A DNA stretch of 64,000 nt from Macrobrachium rosenbergii (taxonomy: Eukaryota > Arthropoda > Malacostraca > Decapoda > Palaemonidae): positions 22,989,606 to 23,053,605 of the forward strand of contig NC_089762.1 in NCBI RefSeq assembly GCF_040412425.1, given 5' to 3'. Of the stretch, positions 54,978 to 64,000 are shown piece by piece. The position numbers and the translations under genes are program-made. The notes under the pieces are model-generated. The model saw only the letters and a program-made list of their open reading frames with translations. It did not search any database and was not told where the DNA came from. Position 1 is the first letter of the stretch; each line of letters begins with the position of its first letter.

Positions 54978-57900
54978 CTGTGGGGGGAAAAAGGAGAAGG
55001 AAAACGAGAAGGAGGAGACCACTGCATCAAGGTCTCAAGCTGTCAAGGGAAAGGAGGAGGATTTCGTTAGAATAATAATAAAAATGATAATATTGAAAAT
55101 TATTATTCTTATTTTTAGTATTACTATTGGTTGCATCAACATCAACTTCCACAGACATGAAGATGAAGAAGAAGAGCAAATGAAGAATAAGAAGAAGAGG
55201 TTAATGAAAAGCCAAATGACAAAGAAATAAAGTAAAAGAAATGTCTATTGTGGATGAAACCCTGTGCAGGAGACTTCCATAATATTATTAGTGCTTTAAT
55301 ATCCTCCTCCTACACCGAAGGCTCATCAGTAATGCAACTAAACCCTTACAAACACTGCACCACTCAACTCTATCTGTTTTTGCTAATTCTTCTTCTTCTT
55401 CTTCTTCTTCTTCTTCTTCTTCTTCTTCTTCTTCTTCTTCTTCTTCTTCTTCTTCTTCTTCTCCATTCTCTCCACAAGACTGAACCGTCTCAAAACACAA
55501 TGATCCATCCATACTACATAGACAATTCAGCTCTACAGCTTCCCTCTTTCTCTTTCATTCATATTCAGCATTAAGACTTTACTTCCATAAAGGAGAGTTG
55601 GCTCAACAATACCTTCACACTATTCCATTTTGGCCCCATAGACATCATAAGCTTATGCCCTATCTATCTTTTGCACACATCCTGCTGCTTCTTTCCTTCC
55701 TTGCTTCCTTCCTTGCTTCACCTATTCTGTGACTGACCTGTTCCCTCGTTCTGCTAACACCCAATATATCTACTCCAAAATACCCAAACAGATCATCCGT
55801 TCTCCCAACATCCATCTACTCTCAACTTTCTCTTCTTTCAAACATTTTCAAATTCTCTCACCAGTTCCTGCAGTTTCTCTTCACTATCCCTCATCATCAG
55901 TACTGCATCATCTGTACACACGAGTTGATCCACACAATCTGTTCTAGAATGATTTTCTTATCTATAATTGTGCACCAACATCTGCTGCTGTCCTTTCCAT
56001 GTTTGCACACACTACCCTTTCACCTTTGTCTCTCTCACTCAGTGCCGAAACATTCTGCTTTCTTTCTCTCCTCAAACAAATCAGCTGTTGTTATTCCTCC
56101 CTCACCCTCTAGACCACATCCATGCACATTCAAAACCCCAAGTTGTAGCATCTTCTCTTTTCTCCATAAAATGTGATCTGGGTCATTCGGTGCTGGGGTC
56201 TCATTCCATATCAAGAACTGTTCATGATGTTTATGTCAAATTTAAAAATTCCTCAAATAATATTGAACTTGGACAATGATCCCTAAAGGACTGTAAGAGA
56301 CAGAAAGGAATCCTACTGATATCCTCATAGGAATAAGCTTACCTCTATGACAAAGCATCTAGGTGGGAGCTTCCGTTCTTTAAGATGATTCACGTACAGT
56401 TGGTTGTTGGACTCAATCTTGACTGGAGCCATCCTCAGTTTCCCTTTGAAGGTCATCACAACAAAGATCTTTTGGGCATCCCCTCTCAAGCGACCATGAG
56501 GTCTTCGGAGGTCAGTCACCTGAGGAAAGGTTCCTTGATTGGAAATCTCATAACCAGTTAAGGTCAGAAGTTATTTTGTTTAATATAAAAGATTTTTCAC
56601 TTTAATTTAAAGTTAATTAACAGTAAGGGTGTGCGTTTTGTTAAGTTTTTGTTATTATTTATAATAAAAGTATGTGTTTTTAAAAAACCAAAATCACGTT
56701 TTCAAATACAAACCCTTTAATGTAAGGTAACCTATTCTATGCATCAGCAAGACCTCAAAACACCCCACAGAAGAAGATAAGTCCCCCTTTCCTCCCATCT
56801 GAATGTGAATCAGGGCCACTGAGCACCCCAGGGGTGAAAACTGTCCTTTTCTGTGTTTCTTCAACAAATAATGCGGATGAAGGGAAGGTATCCGTGTCCT
56901 GACTATGAATATTGGGGCACAGGAGAAACCAATGCTCTGCCAGTTTTCTGAATGGGTCACAAAACTTGATAGTGTTCGAAGTTCATTTACTCAACGGTCT
57001 GAAACACCCCACTTGTCCTGATTTCTGCCAAATCATGAATCATACTTGAACAAGAGGACCAAAATAGCTGATGAATCACTCCTCAAAACCATTAAGTGGA
57101 ATAGAGAGCAGAATGATAACTTTACGGAATGGAATAGTGAATTGTAAAGGTGAGAAAACACACAAGATCTCTGAAGGAGATTGCAGAAGTGTTGGGAACA
57201 TCACACACACACACACACACACACAGAATGGCCAGTTTCTCCACTAGGGGCACCCAAAGATCCAGATGCATCCTCAGATAAGTGGAAAGTTAAGGGGAAT
57301 TCTTCTTCTTCTTGTATGGAGAGTCTGGAAATTGCGCTGACTCTTAGGACAGGCTTTTGTAAAGTAATGGGTTGTTTGAAACAAATTAGACTTTATCATC
57401 TCATTCAGTTACATTTATCTTGATTCTGTTGAGTCTGTTGAACAGACGTTTGTCAGGACAATTTTTTCATTTTTTTTTAATTTTCTGTGGAAGAAAAGAC
57501 TCCTTGAACTTACCGTAATGTTCACTACAGAGGCTCTCTCCTCTTCTTGTTCTCCTCCCTCTTGTTCTTGCTCTGGTTCCTGTTGTTCTTCTTCCTCTTG
57601 TTCTTGCTCTGGTTCCTGTTGTTCTTCTTCCTCAATCATTCTTTTTATGACCTTCAATGCATTTTCCAGATTGATTTTCATCTTGAGAGCGTCCTGGAAG
57701 ACAAATCCAAGAAGAGATTATGAAGAATATCTTGCAATCAGGACAAAGAGATTACAGATATTACTCTGATTAATGGGACTCTCAAAATGGTTGAAATCAT
57801 AAATATCAATGAGGTTAGAATGATCCCTTGAATGGAAAAACTTTTTAAATCAAAAAGAAGTGTCATCACAAATTCACTTATAAGGACAGACTTCACTGAT

Positions 57901-58738
57901 AATATGGGAATATTCTGAAGACATATGATGCCATAGGATGAGTGATATAGGGGAAATACAAAAGCAATGATCTCTTTCGTGAGTAGAGTGCTAGATAAGG
58001 AGGAACCATGGATGAGAGAGAGAGAGGGAGAGAACTAACCTGCCTCATGTCATCTCTTCGTTTATCATTCTCCTGAAGAAGTTGTTTAATTTCGCTGACT
58101 GTCTTCTCAACACCATGAAGAATCTTTCCTGCTTCATCCATAGCAACTCCAGCAGAAGCAAAATCTGTTGCTACTTTCAGCTGAGCCTCGACATCACGGA
58201 ATTTTCGTTTCTCTTGAAGCATGGAATCCAGTCGTGTGTTCATCAGTTTGATGTTTTGCTTGATGATGCCCAAAGTCTTTTCATTTGAGAGTTGCATCTT
58301 TTTCATCATCTGTATATGTCTTGCAATTCCTTTGTTGCTTTCAAGGATGCCATCTTTCATCTTGCTGTAACTTCTAATGCGGTTCTTGATCTCAGCCTCT
58401 GTTGCCTGGAGGTAAGTGATGCCTTTCTTGGTAACACTCTCCCTGAAATCCTCAGTAAACTCTACAATGGATTTCTTTGGAGCTCTGGTCGAAGCCTTAG
58501 ATCTTCCATGAGTGGATGAAAGTTGCTTTGCAACATCAAGGAGGCCTCTGCTAATCATTAGGTCTTCAGCTGAACTAACTCTGAATTGCTTTCTGCAGAC
58601 AGGGCATTCATTCTTTTGAGTCAAGATGAGCTCATCGATGCAACGGGAGCAGAACTCGTGGGAACAAGGAAGGATCCTCGGGCAGTGATCGTCATTGTAC
58701 GTATTACAGCAAATGTCGCACTCCAGGGGATTGGATGC
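54470..58738 (-). CDS. RING - coiled-coil - cyclophilin-like protein (TRIMCyp-like architecture), 4 exons seen
   Basis: Exons at 58738-58040, 57693-57514, 56519-56343 and 54977-54470, each with AG acceptor and GT donor and all joined in phase 0, give about 520 residues. Order: C3HC4 RING finger (residues about 7-48), long helical coiled-coil (about 80-250), Glu/Gln-rich acidic linker (about 255-285), a 59-residue module, then a cyclophilin-like domain (about 353-520). RING proteins of this layout are expected to be cytosolic E3 ubiquitin ligases that dimerise through the coiled coil, with the C-terminal domain choosing the target. No B-box is seen. The initiator Met exon is not found upstream; the RING exon starts GCA TCC AAT, so a short leading exon is likely. 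The last exon has a one-base frame break, so this allele may be dead or mis-assembled. Confidence 0.85.
55386..55461. repeat. (TTC)n microsatellite in intron 3
   Basis: About 25 TTC units. Confidence 0.95.
56343..56519 (-). CDS. Exon 3: 59-residue module of the RING-cyclophilin gene
   Basis: Acceptor ggaacctttcctcag and donor GAG|GTAAGC; exactly 59 codons, starting VTDLRRPHGRLRGDAQKIFV and ending KERKLPPRCFVIE. It joins in frame to the acidic exon before it and the cyclophilin-like exon after it. Basic and beta-rich in appearance; no domain name known to me. Confidence 0.75.
57514..57693 (-). CDS. Exon 2: end of coiled coil and acidic Glu/Gln repeat linker
   Basis: Acceptor tttgtcttccag and donor ACG|GTAAGT; exactly 60 codons. 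DALKMKINLENALKVIKRMI continues the coiled coil, followed by a perfect 36-bp tandem duplication coding EEEQQEPEQEQE twice, then a Glu-rich tail ending SVVNIT. Confidence 0.78.
57559..57630 (-). repeat. 36-bp in-frame tandem duplication in exon 2
   Basis: Two identical 36-bp copies (57559-57594 and 57595-57630), each coding twelve residues of the acidic linker. Confidence 0.9.
58040..58738 (-). CDS. Exon 1 (of those seen): RING finger and coiled coil
   Basis: Acceptor gtgtcctttccag and donor CAG|GTTAGT; 233 codons without a stop. RING: C7-x2-C10 (CDIC), then C25-x-H27-x2-C30-x2-C33 (CSHEFCSRC), then C45-x2-C48 (CPVC), a complete C3HC4 zinc-binding set. Then a Lys/Glu-rich helical stretch containing HIQMMKKMQLSNEKTLGIIK and VEKTVSEIKQLLQENDKRRD. 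Lower-case intron follows with a GA-rich tract at 58011-58030. Confidence 0.9.
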
Positions 58739-59129
58739 CTGGAAAGGACACGGAAATCAGTGACCCTTTCAGATGCAGATGTGATCTTCCAGAAGATTAT
58801 CTTTATTGATAGGAAAAATTGCTGGTATCAAGCATTCAAAGGTCTGACCCCTATGATCTGAAATTGCTTATCTAAACAGTGTTGTCTAAAGTGCAACATC
58901 AGATATAAGTCAGAGGTGAAAATGATCACAATGGAATAAAACTTTTGAAATCCCAGTAATTCAATAAATAAAATTTTGGTTTTTCAGAAGCCTTCGTTCA
59001 TTTGTCCCTCAGGCTGATCACATTTCTAATTGCTAAATCTGCCTCTAGGAAATTAGGTACTTTGTTGATGCTCCTTTTGCTTTTTTGCAAATTTATGGAA
59101 TGAAAATGCTTGAAATACAGAGATGCACA

Positions 59130-59215
59130 GTAACCTAACCTAACCTAACTTAACCTACCTAACAAGACCTAACTTAACCTACCTAACCTAACCTACCTAC
59201 CTACCCTAACTTAGG
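59130..59215 (-). repeat. Degenerate interstitial (TTAGG)n
   Basis: Runs of cctaacctaacctaac with variants such as cctacctaac; on minus this is TTAGG, the arthropod telomere unit. Confidence 0.7.
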
Positions 59216-61365
59216 GTGCTGAGTCCCAACTTGAGTTGGGTTTTTCATCTACTAAAACCCACATTTAATTTGACCTTAAGGGTACTATTTTCCATTGGGG
59301 TACCTCATTATTGTTAGAAATGATGGGGTCGGAAGCAAATGTCAAATTCATCAAAATCACTTTTGAACTATCAAAAACAATATTTTGCTTTGAAAACAAT
59401 GAAACAACTAAAGTCATGACAAGAAATAGGACTCTAAGATTTTGACAGACTGACATAACTAGCAGTAAAATTCACCAGTTGCCTGAGGGTAGGTCAGACA
59501 ACCATTTTGTTAGCCTCTGACTCCATAACATCAACTCAAGGAGGAGGTCATAACTTCCATCCCTTGCTTGATTCCCCCAAGAAGGATTAAGCCTATCCAG
59601 AAGCCAAACCCCAAGCAAGCTGAAAAATGCTGGAAGAAAGCAAAGTTGTGAGCAGATTTTCATGTTACCAAGAGGAGAACCAAACCTTCCACACTGCCAG
59701 TCAATTTCAGAAACTATTTTCCATCGGCAGTATGAACTGCAAGAGCACCTGCATTTTCATACGTTTTGTACACCATCAAGTTAACATGGGCTCAAGACTT
59801 AGCTACATGTAGTAACATTCTCATTGTACAACAGTTCCTGATGTTTCCAAGGTGGTTCATGATTCTCTCAGTAGTTCCTGTGGATAGGTCCAGTTACATA
59901 GACAACCCAAAAATTCATTTAAATTTTGGTGGCACATTTAAGTCTGGGAGTCCCATTCTTTTTTTAATAAATGCAAATGACAGAGATGACTAACATAGTG
60001 TAACCTCCACATCATTGCAGTGATAAGGTTCCACTTACTGTTATTAAAGATTGGTGGAAATAATTTCCCAGTTCATTGCAATAATAATGTAAGAAGTTCA
60101 TTTATTTAAGTGTTCATGATACTCAAACCTCGAATTAAACTTTTGGTCCCAAATGTTATTGAAGAGGAGGAAGTGACTGAATGGTCAGCCTTTGAGTCTT
60201 CTAAGTCATGGGGAGTTTTGTGTCAACAATCATCTTTGTGTGAAGGTATTCTACTGGGAAGAGAATTCAGGTGTATAACCTGTTGACTTCATTGGTGGCA
60301 GCCTTCAAGATGTAAGCTTTGTATCATAAGACAGTGTTGACACATTGCAGATCAGTGATTAATGATGGTGGAATGATTTCAGAGTCATGACAGAAACTGT
60401 GGCTGTCTTAGGGATATCAAGAGTCCTACTCTGATGCCCCTTGGGTCACAGGGGAACCCTCCTATGACAGTGAGTCTCGAGACAGACCCCTCCTATGTTG
60501 GTCCACTCACTTGCACACCCCAAATGTCGCATCCATACAAACACAAGGTGAGAGAATCGCTTTTTGTGGCTTCTTAGAACCGAAATATGGAAGGGGACTG
60601 GCCCTGACTTCTGTCCTGTCACTTGACCTAAGATGACCTCTTCCCCCTCATCTCTACTACACCAATCCTCAGTCTTCCTCGTCAGCAATGCCAGGATGAA
60701 ACTGGAACCCAACCTTTGACACTTTACCAATCCTAATCTGACCTCGAACACCTATCACCCTCCCCCACCCCCCTTTAGCCACGTTAAATAAGTCTAATCC
60801 TTTGGGCCAGCCCTAGGAGAGCTGTTAATCAGCTCAGTGGTCTGGTAAAACTAAGGTATACCTAACTTTACCCACCACCATTTCCTCTGACCTGAGACTC
60901 TCTTCCAAAAACTCACTTCCTTCTGACACTTCCACAGACTCTCCCCAAACTAACACTAAACCCTCAAACTTCCCCCTCCCTCCCTCCCTGACCTGTGCCA
61001 ACCTGGGATTGGAATGATTCTAGTCACAACTTCTGGAAAACACCTCATTTTCATCACTTGACATCACCCTTTCTACCACCTCCCCCTGTCTCTTCTGGGG
61101 GATTGAGGCCTTGATTATTCACCTTCCAAAGAGAGCATTGACCTGAAATTGAACTGTCGACTAGGAACAGTGTTGCAAGTGAGTGGGAATTGATTTTCGT
61201 CCATTTGTAATGCCTGGATGCATAGCAACAAGGGCGTCACAACCACCCAAAAGTGGTGATGAGTTTGGCAATTTGCAAAAAATGTAGGGTCTTTTTCTCA
61301 AACCTTTCTTGAATGGCCTGAAACAGGATGCAATCTTTATTATGCACCTTGGAGAAATCCAAAGG

Positions 61366-61530
61366 CCGACTTTGACGCCCCGTAACTGGGGGGGGGGGAA
61401 TCCTTCTCCTGGGGCCATGAGGCTCCAAATGGACCCGTCTGAATTTTGGTCCAAAGAATCCAAAGACTTGTTAAACTAAAAGTCATCAACATCTCAAACA
61501 GTTCTTGAGTTATGAAGTCTCAGATTTTGA
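61366..61530 (+). repeat. Dispersed copy of the 23-kb satellite unit
   Basis: cgactttgacgccccgtaac, catgaggctccaaatg, attttggtcc and ttcttgagttatga in the same order and spacing as the units at 23113-23705. Has a poly-G insertion (nine or ten G). Confidence 0.8.
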
Positions 61531-63882
61531 CAACAGAAACTCAGAAGGGACCCCTTTTGTTTTGTGGCTTCTCAGAACTGACTAACTGACTTTTTCTACA
61601 TCCTGGCTCCTCTAAACCAAACCTAAACCAAAACTTCATCTTTAATGGACCAGTTCCCAATCAGGTATGACTCAAAATATGTGGTTATTTTCCCGCTCAC
61701 AAATACACACCAGAGCCTCCTGGATGATTCCTTGTCAGCACTATGGACATCACCAGGGTCTTTGCTGAGAACAGGCTGTGTGCGCTTTGTGGCCAAAGAC
61801 ACAAGCTGGAAGAGTGTCAGCAAAATTTCCAGAAAGGTGAACCAGACACACCCAAGTATCCTGACGGTTCTGAACCACATTTGGGTGATACAAATGATGC
61901 AGAGTTAGATTAATTGAAAGTAAGGATACACTCATCAAGACCCACTTCAGAACCTAAGTCAAGGCTGAGGCAAACAGCAACTCCTCAGGCAATAGGGCCA
62001 ATTCAGCAATTCCCACTGCAAAAATCGACCAAGCAAAGTTTGCCTCTGAGGAAACCAGCTATATGATCTGCACCTCTGAAAAAATGAACTTCTAGTTTGG
62101 GTATTTTCAGAGGTGGTCACACAAGAAACAAGATTTCCCTTCAAAGAAGGATAATTTGGTCACAAACAGACCATCAGGCACTTCCTAAATGGCCTAATCA
62201 CCTTCCAACATTCCCTCAAGACTGAAAAGGCATTTAATGAAACAGTTACTATTCCCTGTAAAGAGCGACAATTGCTCTTTTCCTTAGATGCCTGTTTTTC
62301 CTTTCCCTGTTTTGCTCGCTCGCCTGCCCTTTGGCTCAGTCACTGAAGCTCTATGGCTGCACTACAGGCAGATACAGACAAACACAAAACACACTGGCAT
62401 GTTCTCGCTCAATCTTACAGGTCTCCTCTGAAGGACAAACACTGGCCAAGAGGTCATAAATAAACTGACTATTTAGTTCTCCTCGATGGATACACACCAC
62501 AGCATATCTTCCCTTTGGTCTCGGGGCAGCCTCACTTTTTCTTATATTTCAGATCTCCCATTCTTCCATCAGTCCCCAACCACTTGAGGATCGAGGCTTT
62601 TAACCAGTTCACTGGGGCTGCTTCAAGAAACCTTCTCTCCTCCAGAAGGGCAAGATTCAAGAGGAGTAAAAAAGAGTGAATTGTTTTCATATAGATTTTG
62701 GAAATATAGCACTGAATGGTGAGATCACAGTGTTATATACCAAGGTATATGAGACTGACTGTTGTGTAATGGTGGAAATCCCTCATTAGAGTTAATGGCA
62801 ATACCCTTCATAATTGGGGAAAGAGAAAAACGATTTGGTTTCCATTTTATCAAGACATGAAGTTAGCCACCGGAAGTTGAGGTTGTCTTTGACCAAGTGT
62901 GCTTCCTTAAGTGTGTAGATGTAAGTAAGTAAGTGCGCTGTTGTGTAAACCCAAATCAGACTGTTTGAGAATTGTAGGATGATTACACGATAGGGGAAAA
63001 GGATGTAGTTTTCCTCGTTTGCATTTGATGTGCAACATATCTCCCTTGTGGAAGGTATGCCCTTGTCTTAGTTCATAATGTGCATGTTGCCATAACAATT
63101 AATAATGCTCTTTCGTACTTCTCCAATGATGTAATAGCAAATATCCAATAATTGTTATGGTAATGTCACATAAGTTGCACCATGTGGAGCATGCATTGGG
63201 TTGAACTTGCACCAACACCCGTAGGATAAGATGCGTGCAATACTTTCATGAGTTTTATGACGAGATCAAATCTGAAGGTGAATATCACTTATGTTGTGGA
63301 TGTAAAGCCAGCCTAAGTGTGCTTTGCAGCAGTTGAGTTAGGCAAGAGCACAGTATAGCCCAGGCTAAGGACTGCTGCATGCTATTTAGCACAAGAACGC
63401 TCTCGTAAATGAACTTCTGCATGACAGGGAATCAGTTATTACAGGGACCAGTCACAGGGACGAGTCCTAGGCAGTAATGAGCTATGGTTAAGGATCAGTT
63501 CTAGAAGGGAACAATTAATTTTAGAAGGATCCCAACTACTTAGGGATCAGAAGGTGCTTGCTCTGACAGTGTCTCCAGCTACTGTCAACGAATAAGGAGT
63601 CAGAACAAAGAGATGGCAGGAGTCGGACTTTCCTACCCTCAGGAGAAAGATTCGTCCGTCTTTGGACTCGACAGCCTAGAATTGATATGCATAGTCTCAA
63701 TTAATTCTCCTGAATGAATGGGAGCCTCTAAAAGTAAAACATAACCATTAACATGCCAATATAAAGCAGCTACAAGTAATATTATTATTGTAGTTGAACA
63801 GTTCACAAAAGATACTTCCTGTAGATGGGGCATATGGAAAAGGGAATAACGGTGAGGGAACTGAATTTTGAGATTAATTGTG

Positions 63883-64000
<118 letters not shown>

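Larger units (their letters stand above)
58739..63880. other. Region upstream of the RING-cyclophilin gene; repeats, no gene found
   Basis: Holds TTAGG-like repeats at 59130-59215, a diverged copy of the 169-bp satellite unit at 61366-61530 and a weaker one at 60430-60580. Probably contains the missing 5' exon or promoter, but I could not identify either. Confidence 0.45.

Noticed and set aside
56694..56960. 88-codon frame in intron 2 of the RING-cyclophilin gene
   Set aside because: The neighbouring exons already join in phase 0, and this frame lacks splice signals.

Overview
The window is a piece of a nuclear eukaryotic genome, most likely a decapod crustacean. The evidence is a transferred mitochondrial block in the ancestral pancrustacean gene order using the invertebrate mitochondrial code, TTAGG-type (arthropod telomere-like) short arrays, Penelope-like and Tc1/mariner elements, spliced genes, and extreme microsatellite density, mainly (TA)n. 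The order alone does not separate decapods from insects; the decapod call is an inference.

Layout: 1-1550 is the decayed 3' part of a Ty3/gypsy pol gene (minus strand). 5856-7000 is a broken CUB plus YHYH-domain secreted-protein copy. 12.0-12.9 kb holds a rotted Penelope-like (PLE) reverse transcriptase whose first part is folded into a 340-bp palindrome. 13666-14165 is a 500-N gap. 14.64-18.16 kb is a much better preserved PLE (RT plus GIY-YIG nuclease) that sits in an (AAT)n-box tandem array, ends in 30-bp inverted repeats, and is itself interrupted by an 823-bp TA-flanked DNA transposon inside the nuclease region. 18.64-20.35 kb is another decayed Tc1/mariner element. 20.3-36.4 kb is repeats: satellites, long microsatellites, one hammerhead-like RNA motif and one orphan splice-flanked exon.

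36.48-45.69 kb is a 9.2-kb mitochondrial segment (NUMT, or a mis-joined mitochondrial read): rrnS, V, rrnL, L1, nad1, S2, cob, nad6, P, T, nad4L, nad4, H, nad5, F, E, S1, N, R, A and partial nad3. nad4 and nad6 are intact under mitochondrial code; nad1, cob, nad4L, nad5 and nad3 carry one or two single-base or short frame breaks each, several at or next to homopolymers.

54.45-58.74 kb holds the one convincing nuclear gene, on the minus strand: at least four phase-0 exons encoding RING finger, coiled coil, Glu/Gln-rich linker, a 59-residue module and a cyclophilin-like C-terminal domain, followed by AATAAA. This RING-coiled coil-cyclophilin layout resembles primate TRIMCyp restriction factors and is the most interesting item. 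Its last exon has a one-base frame break in this assembly, and its first exon was not found. The remainder (46-54 kb, 58.7-64 kb) has no other gene I can support.
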